Shown: positions 33,507-43,924, counted from the first letter of the stretch. The stretch: 44,569 nt of DNA from a bacterium (GCA_018223105.1 JAAEYY010000003.1:38955-83523); one strand, 5' to 3'. Numbers and translations are program-made. The notes: generated by a model not told the origin, from the sequence alone.

Positions 33507-35323
33507 CTCTTGCGTTTTGGAGGGCCTTGATTAGGGTCTATTCCCCTTTTCTTGGCCATATCTTCCAATCTTTTCTGGAGGCGGGTTTTCTTCACAGAGA
33601 CTTTTTTCTTTTTGTTCTCCTGAAGCTCTTTATGCAATTTATCTTCATCAATGAAGAATTTGCGAATAACAAAGTTCTGAATTATTGTGATACAAGTTGC
33701 AGTAAAGTAGTAAAAACTTAATGCGGCAGCATAATTATTAAAGAAACCAAGGAACATAATGGGCATTAAATACATCATCCATTTCATTGGCCCGGTCATG
33801 CCGGCACTGGCTTGCGAGTTCATGTAAGTATAGATTACAGTAACCACGGTCATTAAAAGTGTAAACAAGCTGACATGGTCTCCATAACCCCAGATTGAAA
33901 AGTCTCCCGGGAAGTCCCAAATACTATCATAGGTACTTAAATCATCTGCCCACCATAAACTTTCCTGTCTTAACTCTATACTCGAAGGGAAGAACCTAAA
34001 CATTGCAAAGAGGATAGGCAACTGGACAAGCTGTGGTAAACAACCGCCAAGAGGCGAAACACCCGCTTGCTTGTAAAGTTTCATTTGTGCAGCCTGCATC
34101 TTCTGCATGTCTCCTCCTGCCTTTTCTTTTATTTCGTCCAACTCCGGCTTAAGTAATCTCATCTTGGCAGATGACTTATAAACCTTAAACATTGGTATAA
34201 AGAGCAGAACCTTAATAATAAGAGTAAGGAAGAATATAATAATACCGTAGTTGGAAAAATACTGAGACAACCAGTTAAATACAGGTATTACCAGTCCCTT
34301 GTTTACCCAACCAAATATCCCCCAGCCCAGTGGAATGATCTGTTGCAGACCAACATCCATTTTCTTCAAGGTCTTATAGTGATTTGGTCCGGCGTAAAGC
34401 TGCCAAGAATAAACTTCTCGGTCGTTTAAAGCTACAGGCAAATAGAGGTCGGCCTTTAAATACTCAATATATTCGTCTGAATTAGCTTCTTCAGTTTGAA
34501 TCTCAAAACCGTCTTCAGCAAAGCCTTTTTTATTGATTAAGGTGTAATTGAAGAACTTCTGTTTAAATGAAATCCACTCAATTCCCGGGTCTAGTGTTTC
34601 TTCATCTTCAGATGTTTCACTGAGATAGTCTACTCCAGACTCATTCTCGTATTTGTAGTAAATAGTTGTGGCATTTCTTTCGTCTTCAAGCGACTTTTCC
34701 TGTTGTTGCATTTTAGCAGACCACAACAATTCGATAAATCTGTTTCTCGGAGATATTGTATTGGCAAATCCGGAAAACTCTACCTGGTAATCAATTAAAT
34801 ATTCACTTTCTTCTGCGAAAGAGTATCGCTGAATAATCTTTCTATTTTGACCCAGATCAGCAACTAAATTGATGTTTCCTTCTGATTGTGATTCTTCTAC
34901 AAATTCAAGCTCTCTAGAGCTTAAGGTACTACCATTTGCAAGTGGAATAACATATTCAAATTGAAGGTCGCCCTCCGTAAACATGACAAGATCGCTTGAA
35001 TCATATCGTTTGAATTCCTTTAAGTTGATCTTTTGAGGAATACCTCCAATATTGCTAATTTCAATACTGATTTTATCGTTTTCAAAGACAAAAGTCTTTG
35101 CTTCAATTTGCCGACTTTCCTGAACTGAATCAGGACTCACTAGAGTATCATTTATGGCAACTGCAGTGGTGTCTGACTTTTTTGCAGGAATGCTGTCACT
35201 AATTTCAGTAGCCGCTTTTTCTTCCTGTTCTTCAATCTGTTCTATGGTGTTTTTATTGATAAAAAGATAGGCCACAAAAAGGACCAAAATCAATATATAA
35301 CCTACGGTTGTTTTCTTATCCAT
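33503..35323 (-). CDS. yidC: Membrane protein insertase YidC
   Basis: YidC inserts and folds inner membrane proteins, alone or with SecYEG. The 606-residue protein has an N-terminal membrane anchor (TVGYILILVLFVAYLFIN) and a large periplasmic P1 domain (about 60-350). The conserved insertase core has YFSNYGIIIFFLTLIIKVLL (the Arg of Gram-negative YidC is replaced by Lys), QKAGVSPLGGCLPQLVQLP-type sequence near residue 430, and further helices to about 560. The C-terminal tail is strongly basic (KKKKVSVKKTRLQKRLED...PPKRKR), as in ribosome-binding YidC. A -7 element lies at 35341-35348. Confidence 0.96.
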   Translation of the reverse strand: MDKKTTVGYILILVLFVAYLFINKNTIEQIEEQEEKAATEISDSIPAKKSDTTAVAINDTLVSPDSVQESRQIEAKTFVFENDKISIEISNIGGIPQKINLKEFKRYDSSDLVMFTEGDLQFEYVIPLANGSTLSSRELEFVEESQSEGNINLVADLGQNRKIIQRYSFAEESEYLIDYQVEFSGFANTISPRNRFIELLWSAKMQQQEKSLEDERNATTIYYKYENESGVDYLSETSEDEETLDPGIEWISFKQKFFNYTLINKKGFAEDGFEIQTEEANSDEYIEYLKADLYLPVALNDREVYSWQLYAGPNHYKTLKKMDVGLQQIIPLGWGIFGWVNKGLVIPVFNWLSQYFSNYGIIIFFLTLIIKVLLFIPMFKVYKSSAKMRLLKPELDEIKEKAGGDMQKMQAAQMKLYKQAGVSPLGGCLPQLVQLPILFAMFRFFPSSIELRQESLWWADDLSTYDSIWDFPGDFSIWGYGDHVSLFTLLMTVVTVIYTYMNSQASAGMTGPMKWMMYLMPIMFLGFFNNYAAALSFYYFTATCITIIQNFVIRKFFIDEDKLHKELQENKKKKVSVKKTRLQKRLEDMAKKRGIDPNQGPPKRKR

Positions 35324-35340
35324 TACCTGTTAGAGGGCTG

Positions 35341-35348
35341 CAAATGTA
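35341..35348 (-). promoter_or_regulatory. -7 promoter element of yidC
   Basis: On the minus strand this reads TACATTTG, an exact TAnnTTTG match 17 bp before the yidC ATG, in the 50-bp gap after the glycosyltransferase gene. No -33 TTG is evident. Confidence 0.5.
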
Positions 35349-35373
35349 GAAGGTTCTTTGAAAAAAAGAGGGA

Positions 35374-36585
35374 TCAGGGTAAGAAGTACGACCTAAGACT
35401 TGAAATTAAGGTCGAACGCACCTTCTTAGAAACTCGTTTTACGGCTTTAGAATCTGTTTGAAAATCAATACTTTGAACCAGTTTTTTAGCAGAAGATTTA
35501 TTGCTAAAATGCAGGTTAAGATATTCCATTCTTTGATTAAACTCATTGATCGAGAATTCTTTTTCAAAGTACTCCTCTCCCGCTTTCCTCATCGCTTCAA
35601 AATCATTACATATCACACAAAGCGGTTCCAAGCCTGTATTTTCTACCATCAATGGATTAACTATTGCAAACTTGCCTTGATATAGAGCATTGATTAACTT
35701 GAGCTTTATACCAGTTGCCTGGTTTGTATGAAGCATATTGATTTTCGCTTCAGCAATAAGTTTATGTAACTGATCTGTGGTCGTTTTGGTAACGAGTTGA
35801 ATATGATCGTATAGTTCTATCTCTTTCTCTAACTCCTTATTTGGATTATTTCCCGCGATGATCACAGGCAGTTTCCATTTTGAGAAAACATTTCGTATTA
35901 ACTCAAGAGCCGCTTCATAGTTCTCTGATACGCCTAAGTTCCCGTGGTACAATACAAAATCTCCTTTATCCTGAGGGTATTTAGCATCACTATTGCTGTG
36001 AAAGGCAGGAACGTAAATCGCCGAATCATATCGCTCATTAAAGTACTTATAATCTTCGGGGCTTATTGCTGCTATAAGGTCTGCATGCTTCAGGACCTCT
36101 TCATAACGCTCTAATCGCTCAGATTCCACTTTAAAAAAGTACTTCTTGAAATACTTGGTCTCGCTTAGTTCCAGCGATTTATAATAGTCGTGTTCGATAT
36201 TATGTGTTCGAACCACCTTGAAACGGTTTTTAAGTTGTGGGTGATCCAGGTAATAGGTACAATGCAAACCTTCAAAAAGTATTGGGAACCCGTCCTTTAA
36301 TAAGTTTTGAAGAAGTTCATCTGAATTTCTGGTTCTAACAATGTATGGAACACTCCCATAAAATGGGTTTCTCAATGTTTTTCTGGGGTAGTAATGTACT
36401 TCCTTACACCATTTTAGTAGCTCCTGCTGTTCTGACCTTCCGTACTGATAAGAATGAAGAATAACGCCAATACCTTGATCGTGAAGAGACTTAAGTTTAT
36501 AGAAGATGTCGATTACTCCTCCATAATCGGCCGGATAGGGCACGTCGAAGGCAACGACATGTAAATACTTATCGAATTTTTGCAT
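35374..36585 (-). CDS. GT4-like glycosyltransferase
   Basis: A 403-residue cytoplasmic GT-B-type glycosyltransferase. The N-terminal acceptor domain begins with LHVVAFDVPYPADYGGVIDI, where the PxxxGG loop is typical of family 4. The C-terminal donor domain has FVLYHGNLGVSENYEAA, PVIIAGNNPNKELEKEI and the nucleotide-sugar region MLHTNQATGIKLKLINALYQG. Donor and acceptor are unknown. Its ATG lies inside the end of the other glycosyltransferase gene (17-bp overlap), so both belong to the recQ transcript. The pair probably builds a surface polysaccharide or O-antigen-like glycan. Confidence 0.85.
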   Translation of the reverse strand: MQKFDKYLHVVAFDVPYPADYGGVIDIFYKLKSLHDQGIGVILHSYQYGRSEQQELLKWCKEVHYYPRKTLRNPFYGSVPYIVRTRNSDELLQNLLKDGFPILFEGLHCTYYLDHPQLKNRFKVVRTHNIEHDYYKSLELSETKYFKKYFFKVESERLERYEEVLKHADLIAAISPEDYKYFNERYDSAIYVPAFHSNSDAKYPQDKGDFVLYHGNLGVSENYEAALELIRNVFSKWKLPVIIAGNNPNKELEKEIELYDHIQLVTKTTTDQLHKLIAEAKINMLHTNQATGIKLKLINALYQGKFAIVNPLMVENTGLEPLCVICNDFEAMRKAGEEYFEKEFSINEFNQRMEYLNLHFSNKSSAKKLVQSIDFQTDSKAVKRVSKKVRSTLISSLRSYFLP

Positions 36586-37660
36586 AATAAATCAGAAGCC
36601 TATCTGCTTCAGTTGTCCAATTCCAATGTTGTCTGGCAAGAAAGCAGTTTTTTTTCAATTCCTCGTAAAGTGCAGTATCATTCAAGAGTAAATTAATGGC
36701 TTTGAGGAGACTCTCTTTACTTGGTTCTGCAAATATGACACAATGATACCTTTTATCAAGCGCTACATACTCCGGAAATTCATTGGTTATTGCAGGTAAA
36801 CCCGCTTGTACATAATCAAAAAACTTGTTATTCAAGGAATAATAATAACTCAACCCCAAGTTTTCGGAAACATTAATTCCTGCAAATGCAGATTGGGTAA
36901 GAGCAGGCAGTTCTTCAGGAAGTAGATTACCTAAAAATTCGACTTTATGTTCAAGCTTTAATTCTGAGCACAATTCTTTAAGCTCTTCTTCAATATCTCC
37001 CTTTCCTGCGATCTTTAGTTGTATCGGGACCTCTGTCATACAAGAAATCAAAGCTTCCAGACCTCGTCCTTTGTTTAATGCCCCTTGGTAAATCAAGAAT
37101 TTCGATTCAGGTTGGTTTTCGCCCTCAATCTCTTTAAGCTCGGGCATATTTCGAATTACTTCAAAGTGAAGGTCATATTTGTTCTCATACTCTTCTGCTA
37201 TTTTTTCACCTACGGTGATGGCATTTTCCAATTTGGGTAGAATAAAAGCCTCAATCTTCAACCAAATGTTTCTCACCGAAGGTCTATGTAATAACTCAGG
37301 CACCTCTGTGAAGTATTCATGTGAATCGTAAACTAGTTTCTTACCTCTGATTTTGCTTACAAGGAAGGCTGCAGGAAGAGTATCTAAATCGACGCTATGT
37401 ATTATATCAAATTTGCTGAAGAGCAGAATAAAAAAGAGTCTAAGATTATAGAGTGCATAGAAGAGCGGTCCTTTATTTATCAGGAAGGTCAACCTTCTTG
37501 TCTTAAACCTAAACTCATAAGACTTTCGACGGTCTTTTTTTCTACCGATCAGTGTAACTTCATATCCTGCATCTTGAAGAGTACTGCATATTCGAATCAT
37601 GCGCTGATCGAATAATACATCATTAATTACGGTTGCTATTACTTTAGTTCGGCCTTCCAC
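36569..37660 (-). CDS. GT4 family glycosyltransferase
   Basis: A 363-residue GT-B glycosyltransferase. The N-terminal domain has the common FDQRMIRICSTLQDAGYEVT opening and FDIIHSVDLDTLP, then LVYDSHEYFTEVPE. The C-terminal domain has LIYQGALNKGRGLEALISC, LKIAGKGDIEEEL and LNNKFFDYVQAGLPAITNE, the family's E-x7-E-like region being in modified form. The start is GTG at 37660, 22 bp inside recQ. The substrate is unknown. It is translated together with the second glycosyltransferase, suggesting consecutive sugar additions. Confidence 0.87.
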   Translation of the reverse strand: MEGRTKVIATVINDVLFDQRMIRICSTLQDAGYEVTLIGRKKDRRKSYEFRFKTRRLTFLINKGPLFYALYNLRLFFILLFSKFDIIHSVDLDTLPAAFLVSKIRGKKLVYDSHEYFTEVPELLHRPSVRNIWLKIEAFILPKLENAITVGEKIAEEYENKYDLHFEVIRNMPELKEIEGENQPESKFLIYQGALNKGRGLEALISCMTEVPIQLKIAGKGDIEEELKELCSELKLEHKVEFLGNLLPEELPALTQSAFAGINVSENLGLSYYYSLNNKFFDYVQAGLPAITNEFPEYVALDKRYHCVIFAEPSKESLLKAINLLLNDTALYEELKKNCFLARQHWNWTTEADRLLIYYAKIR

Positions 37661-39531
37661 TTAAGATCTGCATCTTGCTTTTGAATGTATTCATTATCCA
37701 TTAACCACCGAATCACTTCCAATACCTTTTTCTCATTATAGAGTTTAAACTTATCCATTATTTCAGGTAGTTCGAGCGATTCTTCAGATAAATAGGTTTT
37801 TAACCGGTTTACTAAAGTTTCAAACTCATCGGCGCTTGTTCTGGATTTTGAAATTGCGCGACAAATATCACATTTCCCGCATCTTTCTTCAGCGCGTTCA
37901 TCAAAATACTCCAAAAGAATATGTTCCCTGCACTTTGTATTGTTTTCACAATACTGTTTCATTTTTGTTCTCCGGTACTCATCCCGTTCTTGTAGTTCTA
38001 GATAGGCCTTTTTGTTGAACTCTATTTTAGTAGGTCTGGCAGTTAAGTACGTAATATGACTACCGTTCTTTTCCGGAACATAATCAATCACCTCATCTTT
38101 TTGTAGTAATTGAATAGCATCTTCCACTCCTTTTATTGACCAGCGCACAGCCTTAGCTATCTTTCCTAAATCAACCGTGATGTACCGATCAAAAATTCCA
38201 CCATAGAGCCTTAATATACTCTTGATGAGTGGATCGAGTCTTGCGTTCCTGATCTGATATTTGTATAAGGACTCCTGATCCCCTAGAAAACGAATAGAAG
38301 AGCGCTGAAACATTTGCTCATTAAACTTTATATAGCCTTGGGCATTTAGAACCTGAAAGCCATAGATCGCATCCGAAACCGAAAACTTGAAGTTTTTTGT
38401 AAATTCAATGACGTCTATTGGTAAGGTACTGTCTTTACCTGAATTGAACGCTAATTGATGATAATTATATAAGCTGTTTAGGATTCTTACAATCTCATCA
38501 GAAGAGGGTCTTAAGAACTTGTTTTCATCAAACTCCTCCCCATCATATAGAAGTAAACAATAAGAGTTAAGACCGTCTCTTCCTGCTCTGCCCGCTTCTT
38601 GGTAGTAGGCTTCAGGGCTTTGAGGAAGCTCATGATGAATTACAATGCGGACATCCGGCTTGTCTATTCCCATTCCAAAGGCATTTGTGCAACAGACGAT
38701 TCTGATTTGATTATCAATCCACTGTTGCTGAATAGTATTTCGATCTTCACCGCTCAATCCTGCATGATAAAAGGATGCATCGATTTGATAATGCCGGAGA
38801 TATTGCGCCATGTCTTCACATGCTCGCCTTGTGGAACAGTAAACCAGACCTGAACCTTGAAGCTTTGTAAGTAGTTTAACAATTCTTTGTTTTTTGTTAG
38901 ATTCTCTGAAGAGTAAATAACTTAAATTATCTCTGTGAAAGGAGGCTCTGAACAGTTTGGAAGGCTCTTCAAACTTGAGGTAGGTTTTAATGTCTTTTAT
39001 TACAGGCTCATTTGCAGTAGCGGTTAATGCAATAAATTTCACATCCGGCAACTGCTCCCTAAGCTCTCCAATTCTCAGGTATTCCGGTCTAAATTGATGT
39101 CCCCACTGAGAAATACAATGTGCTTCATCCACAACAAAAAAAGATACCGGAATATGCTCTAAATACTCTCTTAACGTTCGGGTAGCTGCTCGTTCCGGGC
39201 TAAGGTAAACTAGTTTGTATTTACCATTTAAGGCATTTTGAAGCTCAGTCTCTATCTCTCTTCTACTTTTACCGGAATGCAGCGCCACAGCCGGAATACC
39301 TCGTTTTTGCAACTGATCCACCTGATCTTTCATTAAAGCGATTAAGGGTGAAAAGACGAAACAAACACCTTCTTTAAACAGCGCCGGAAGCTGATAGCAT
39401 AGAGATTTGCCTCCACCTGTGGGCAGTAAAGCTAAAGTGTCTTGCTCATTAAGAATCGATAAAATTATATCCCTTTGAAGTGGTCTAAATGAGTCGTAGC
39501 CCCAATGTTTCTTGAGTAAGGTTTCCAGCAT
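37639..39531 (-). CDS. recQ: ATP-dependent DNA helicase RecQ
   Basis: A 3'-5' superfamily 2 helicase of recombination and repair. Motif I is LLPTGGGKSLCYQLPA, motif II is VVDEAHCISQWGHQFRPEY (DEAH plus aromatic loop), motif III is ALTATA, and motif VI is YYQEAGRAGRDG. The RQC zinc site is formed by CREHILLEYF and CGKCDIC. A short winged C-terminal part follows; a full HRDC domain is not evident. ATG at 39531 (MLETLLKKHWGYDSFRPLQ) gives 630 residues and the usual RecQ start; the frame is open to a TTG at 39546. Two glycosyltransferase genes follow with overlaps. Confidence 0.94.
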   Translation of the reverse strand: MLETLLKKHWGYDSFRPLQRDIILSILNEQDTLALLPTGGGKSLCYQLPALFKEGVCFVFSPLIALMKDQVDQLQKRGIPAVALHSGKSRREIETELQNALNGKYKLVYLSPERAATRTLREYLEHIPVSFFVVDEAHCISQWGHQFRPEYLRIGELREQLPDVKFIALTATANEPVIKDIKTYLKFEEPSKLFRASFHRDNLSYLLFRESNKKQRIVKLLTKLQGSGLVYCSTRRACEDMAQYLRHYQIDASFYHAGLSGEDRNTIQQQWIDNQIRIVCCTNAFGMGIDKPDVRIVIHHELPQSPEAYYQEAGRAGRDGLNSYCLLLYDGEEFDENKFLRPSSDEIVRILNSLYNYHQLAFNSGKDSTLPIDVIEFTKNFKFSVSDAIYGFQVLNAQGYIKFNEQMFQRSSIRFLGDQESLYKYQIRNARLDPLIKSILRLYGGIFDRYITVDLGKIAKAVRWSIKGVEDAIQLLQKDEVIDYVPEKNGSHITYLTARPTKIEFNKKAYLELQERDEYRRTKMKQYCENNTKCREHILLEYFDERAEERCGKCDICRAISKSRTSADEFETLVNRLKTYLSEESLELPEIMDKFKLYNEKKVLEVIRWLMDNEYIQKQDADLKWKAELK

Positions 39532-39567
39532 CCTCTGCGGATGCAAATTACACGATTTTCTTAAGCA

Positions 39568-42500
39568 CTACCGCAGAAGGTGTAAAACTCCTTTGTAACT
39601 GCGTTTCAGCATCTCTTCTGTAGTTGTAAAAGATATATAATACAAGTAGACTCCCTGAGGTGCATCTACGCCTTGATACGTCCCATCCCAACCACGGTCT
39701 ACATCATTACTTTCAAAGACAAGCTCTCCCCATCTGTTATAAATTCTAATAGTGTAATCCTGATAGTTGATTAAGGTTGGTTTGTAAACATCATTGATAT
39801 TGTCAAAATTAGGACTGAAAGCCGTTGGGATATGTACATGACTGATACAATCAGGCAGTACTTCAAAATTGTCGGAACTACTGCAATTATCACTATTCGT
39901 AACGGTTACAGAGTATTCAATTTGTTCAGTTGCAATAATTTGTTGAGTTGTTTCTCCATAAGGCATCCATAGATACGACATGCCTGTATTCCCGGCATCA
40001 AGTCTTAGTTCAAAATCTCCGCATAAAGTGGTATCCGGACCAAGGCTAACCATGGGATAAGGAGACACTCTTGTAAAAAGAGTATCGCTCACTATAGCGC
40101 ACTTATTACTAATTTGAACCCAATGTTTACCTTCTGTTGTTATTGTATTTGAAGAACTTGTGCCACCTCCTGACCAGAGATAAATCTCGTTGTTATCTGT
40201 TTTTCCTACACTCAAATCTACTGTTCCCATGGTACCGCAGAAAACTCGTTCAGGACCTAATTCAACTGTAGGTGATAATAATAATCCCAGATCAAGTTCT
40301 GCCACCGCAGTTCCACAATGATTTGAAACTTCAACCCAATACTTGCCCGGATTCTGAACAGTTAAAGTCGGAGTTTCATCCGTTGTATTCCAAAGATACT
40401 CCGCTTCAGGGTCGTTAAAACTTGCATTCAAAACAAGGTCTATCTTGTCGCAGAAAATAGTGTCATTTAATTTACCAAAATCTTGTGCTGTAATGGTAGC
40501 TTCAGGACTAATTCTTTCAATGAACTCAACAGTATCAGAAATAGCTCCACATATATTAGAAATAGAAAGCCAATACTCACCTTTATCAGTCACTTGTATA
40601 CTATCAACTGTGGCCCCGGTGCTCCAAGTGTATGCTTCTTTATTCTCGGAATCACCTCCTTTAAGAATTGTATTGATCACGTCACAGTAAATTGAATCTT
40701 CGCCTAGCTCCAATGTTGGTGTATGCAGAATTGAGATGTTTATTGAGTCTGAAGAAGACCCACATTTATTAATTGCATCAACCTTATAAAGACTAGACTT
40801 CGTAACTTTTATAGAATCTGAAAATCCAATAATTACTCCATCATCAATGTCTGTCCAAAGGTAATTTTCACTATTATCAGCAGTATCTTTTACTCTTAAT
40901 ACATATGAAACCTGATCACAAAATGTAGTATCATTCGGCAATTGCATTTGAGGTGTTCGGAGTAAGCTCGCATTAAATTCAGCGCTATCAGCACCGCAGA
41001 AATTAGATACTATCACCTTATAATATCCTGTATCATCTACAACAATACTTTTCACAGAGTCTCCGGTATTCCAAACATAAAGCTCGTCGTTCGCTGCTTG
41101 GCCTACGACTAGTTCTATGTCTACTTCATCGCAGAAAATAGAGTCTTCCGGTAAAATAGGTTCGGGGGTATCCCTGAGTATATAATTAATGGTATCCGTT
41201 TTGGTACCGCAATTCGGGGTGATGATGTCTACCCAGTATTTACCTTCTGAAGATACCGTAATTTTCTGGCTTGTATCTCCGGAGTTCCACATATAGGACG
41301 CCAGAATTGTATCGTGCTGAGCATCCAGTTCTATATCCGGAAAGTCGTCGCAATACGTCGAGTCATTAGGTAGTACAGGTACTGTAGGACTATATTCTAA
41401 AATGAAATGTATGGTATCTCTAACAGTATCGCATCCGTAAGTTGCTCTTACCCAGTATGTACCGGTATCTTTAATTATTCGGTAACGTTGTGTAAACCCA
41501 TCGTTCCACAAAATATCTGCACCTTGATTCTTGGCATCCATAATCTCGAACACATTATCGCATTCGATCAAGGTATCCTCACTTGAGAGCTGAACGAGGT
41601 CTGTATATAAAGTATCTCTGAATTTCGAAATAAAGCCGGTCCAGAAATAACCTCCTGTTCCACCGCTAGATTTACTCGACCTGAATGAGCCTGCAGTTGT
41701 TGGGTAATCTGCTGAAGCTGTAATACCTCCATATAAAATATTGGTATAACAACTAGTACGTTTCAATTTATTCGCACCGGGTATTTCATAACTGCTTCCT
41801 CCGTAATATGTGCCATACAAAAGTTTAGCACCGAGAAAATCCAATTTAGTAATTGTAGCCGAGGTATTCCACCATCCACCGGCTCCTGTTGAGGATGGAT
41901 TTGAAGTCATTAAGGCATCTCCGGTTACAGGAAAATCGTTAGAACGGGTAATACCACAAATTATAGCCTCCTCCCTTACATTAGCTGAAATACTGACGTT
42001 GGAATTATAGATCCAACCTGAATAGTACTTCTCATCTGAACTACCTCCAATGTAGGTAGAGTAAACCACATTCTGACCTAGCTTATTCATCTTAACAACC
42101 ACGAAATCAGTTCCACCTGCGGAATTTTTCTGATATGCATTGCTCGTTGTATAAAAGTCTGAAGATGCGCTAATACCTGCTATATATGCTTCATCAAATT
42201 TATTTACATAAATACTCTCGAACCAATCTTCACCGCTACCTCCCATCATTTTACTGTAGACGAGCGTTTTCATATCGGTTTTGAATTTCATCACAAAACC
42301 ATCCGTAGTCCCTTGAACATTGTAGTTAAAAATACTGGAACCCGGAGTAATGGGGAAGTTCCCGGAACCTGTTTTACCAACCAAGTAGATTTCATTACTA
42401 GGGCTAAGTGCAATTTCGTAGGCCGCATCCTGGCCAGCTCCTCCGATATAAGAAGCATAGAGTAAACTAGTCCCATCGGAATTAATCTTCGCTAAAAATG

Positions 42501-43869
42501 CGTCTCCACCATACCACCAACCCGTACTTGTGTTACCTCCATAACTAGATTGAAAACAATTAGAAGTGGTTGGAAAGTCTGTAGAAGAAGTTTCACCCGT
42601 AACATATACATTTCCAGAGGCGTCTAAAGCCATGGAATGGATTAAGTCGTGACCTGAACCTCCAAAATACGTGGAATAAATTAAACTATCACCCGCACTA
42701 GTGAGCTTAGTAACAAACCCTGTATAGTAGAATCCGGTAGGTTTGGATTCCATGAAAACGCCTGAAGTAATAGGAAAATCAGCGGAATAGGTAAAACCCG
42801 CCATTACCGGCTCTTGATCATCATTTACTGTTAATGTAAAACTGTATTCATAAGATGCACCGCCAATATAATTGAACCACAAAAGTGAATCACCAGCCGG
42901 TGTAACTTTACAAATGAAAGCGTCGTAATATCCGTTCTGGCTTGTATCATAGGAATCATCTTGAACCGGGAAGCGATCTGAGGTCATCCCTGTTACATAA
43001 AGATTGCTGCTATCGTCTATATCCAGATCTAGTATCCAGGTCCATGCATATCCAACAGTACTATAGCCATCACCGTAGAAATAGGTGCTCCAGTCTACAT
43101 ATATTGGGTCGATAATTAACTCTTTTGTAACCACATCATGCTCGGATTGAAAATAAAGTATATCACCGTCTAATGCATATGTAATTATTGCTTCATTGCG
43201 ATCTGCAGAAAAATATGAGTATGGAGCTTCTTCTTTCACCTGCCCCCAGGTTGTGAGGTAAGCAAGACTTCCGTCGCTGTTGATTTCTATGTCTTTAACA
43301 TCCTTATACTTCAACCGGATATCAGATACTTTAGCCCCGGGATGAAGAATAAAGTCGTACTTCAATTGACCTTCTTCATTGAGGTAAAATCGAAGATCTA
43401 TGTTAGCGTAAACATCTTTGTAAAGAATCGCTTCGGCTACTTTCTTTCTGATTCGCTTTCCACTCTTATCGAAGTAGTTAACTCCTTTATCTTCCTTAAG
43501 ACCTTCAGGCTGTATTTGCGAAGTATTTGATCCGATCAGTTCAATACTCCAATTTGTATAATCAAACAGAGGTTTGGGTTCTTCTCTTTTAAAGTCGGGA
43601 GCTTCCTTCAGCTGTCTGAGGCTAAACTTTATCTCATCGCCGTAAAAATCTATACATGCATTTGCGCTGCTGAGTCTATATTCAAAATCTGAAGAGTATT
43701 GGTTTGAATTTTTCTCGAATAGTCGAGCATTTGGATTAAAGGACGCATTGATCTTTTCCTGGATCTGTTTCTTTTGAGATTCAAGGTCGATATTAGTATT
43801 ATCTTGGGCAGAAGCTGATACTGTCAGCAATAGCCAGAAGAAACTCAAAAAGAATGTGGTAGTTTTCAC
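39568..43869 (-). CDS. Giant secreted SBBP/Ig-like protein with type B T9SS sorting domain
   Basis: The 1433-residue protein has a signal peptide (MKTTTFFLSFFWLLLTVSASAQ) and an N-terminal region of the kind that precedes SBBP repeats (about 25-250). A series of SBBP beta-propeller repeats (about 250-765) has recurring YIGGSS/YFGGSG, NVYVTGETSSTDFPTT-type units. Eight Ig-like repeats of 70-85 residues (about 765-1345) mostly start with FCD/YCD and close with CG. The last 85 residues are the gliding motility-associated type B sorting domain (IPTAFSPNFDNINDVY, IYNRWGELVFES, GWDGTY, PQGVYLYYI). It should be exported by the type IX system and held at the surface. The start is GTG at 43869; recQ begins 36 bp after its stop. 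Confidence 0.9.
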   Translation of the reverse strand: MKTTTFFLSFFWLLLTVSASAQDNTNIDLESQKKQIQEKINASFNPNARLFEKNSNQYSSDFEYRLSSANACIDFYGDEIKFSLRQLKEAPDFKREEPKPLFDYTNWSIELIGSNTSQIQPEGLKEDKGVNYFDKSGKRIRKKVAEAILYKDVYANIDLRFYLNEEGQLKYDFILHPGAKVSDIRLKYKDVKDIEINSDGSLAYLTTWGQVKEEAPYSYFSADRNEAIITYALDGDILYFQSEHDVVTKELIIDPIYVDWSTYFYGDGYSTVGYAWTWILDLDIDDSSNLYVTGMTSDRFPVQDDSYDTSQNGYYDAFICKVTPAGDSLLWFNYIGGASYEYSFTLTVNDDQEPVMAGFTYSADFPITSGVFMESKPTGFYYTGFVTKLTSAGDSLIYSTYFGGSGHDLIHSMALDASGNVYVTGETSSTDFPTTSNCFQSSYGGNTSTGWWYGGDAFLAKINSDGTSLLYASYIGGAGQDAAYEIALSPSNEIYLVGKTGSGNFPITPGSSIFNYNVQGTTDGFVMKFKTDMKTLVYSKMMGGSGEDWFESIYVNKFDEAYIAGISASSDFYTTSNAYQKNSAGGTDFVVVKMNKLGQNVVYSTYIGGSSDEKYYSGWIYNSNVSISANVREEAIICGITRSNDFPVTGDALMTSNPSSTGAGGWWNTSATITKLDFLGAKLLYGTYYGGSSYEIPGANKLKRTSCYTNILYGGITASADYPTTAGSFRSSKSSGGTGGYFWTGFISKFRDTLYTDLVQLSSEDTLIECDNVFEIMDAKNQGADILWNDGFTQRYRIIKDTGTYWVRATYGCDTVRDTIHFILEYSPTVPVLPNDSTYCDDFPDIELDAQHDTILASYMWNSGDTSQKITVSSEGKYWVDIITPNCGTKTDTINYILRDTPEPILPEDSIFCDEVDIELVVGQAANDELYVWNTGDSVKSIVVDDTGYYKVIVSNFCGADSAEFNASLLRTPQMQLPNDTTFCDQVSYVLRVKDTADNSENYLWTDIDDGVIIGFSDSIKVTKSSLYKVDAINKCGSSSDSINISILHTPTLELGEDSIYCDVINTILKGGDSENKEAYTWSTGATVDSIQVTDKGEYWLSISNICGAISDTVEFIERISPEATITAQDFGKLNDTIFCDKIDLVLNASFNDPEAEYLWNTTDETPTLTVQNPGKYWVEVSNHCGTAVAELDLGLLLSPTVELGPERVFCGTMGTVDLSVGKTDNNEIYLWSGGGTSSSNTITTEGKHWVQISNKCAIVSDTLFTRVSPYPMVSLGPDTTLCGDFELRLDAGNTGMSYLWMPYGETTQQIIATEQIEYSVTVTNSDNCSSSDNFEVLPDCISHVHIPTAFSPNFDNINDVYKPTLINYQDYTIRIYNRWGELVFESNDVDRGWDGTYQGVDAPQGVYLYYISFTTTEEMLKRSYKGVLHLLR

Positions 43870-43877
43870 GTCGAATA

Positions 43878-43885
43878 CAAATTTA
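43878..43885 (-). promoter_or_regulatory. -7 promoter element of the giant secreted protein
   Basis: On the minus strand this reads TAAATTTG, an exact TAnnTTTG match 8 bp before the GTG start. The mRNA leader would be very short. No -33 TTG is visible at the expected spacing. Confidence 0.45.
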
Positions 43886-43924
43886 TTAATATATAATAAA
43901 TGATGTAACCTTGTAGTTGCATCA

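Noticed and set aside
40090..41600. Tandem DNA repeats within the giant gene
   Set aside because: Similarity is at protein level (Ig-like domains); the DNA copies are too diverged to count as a DNA repeat array or CRISPR.
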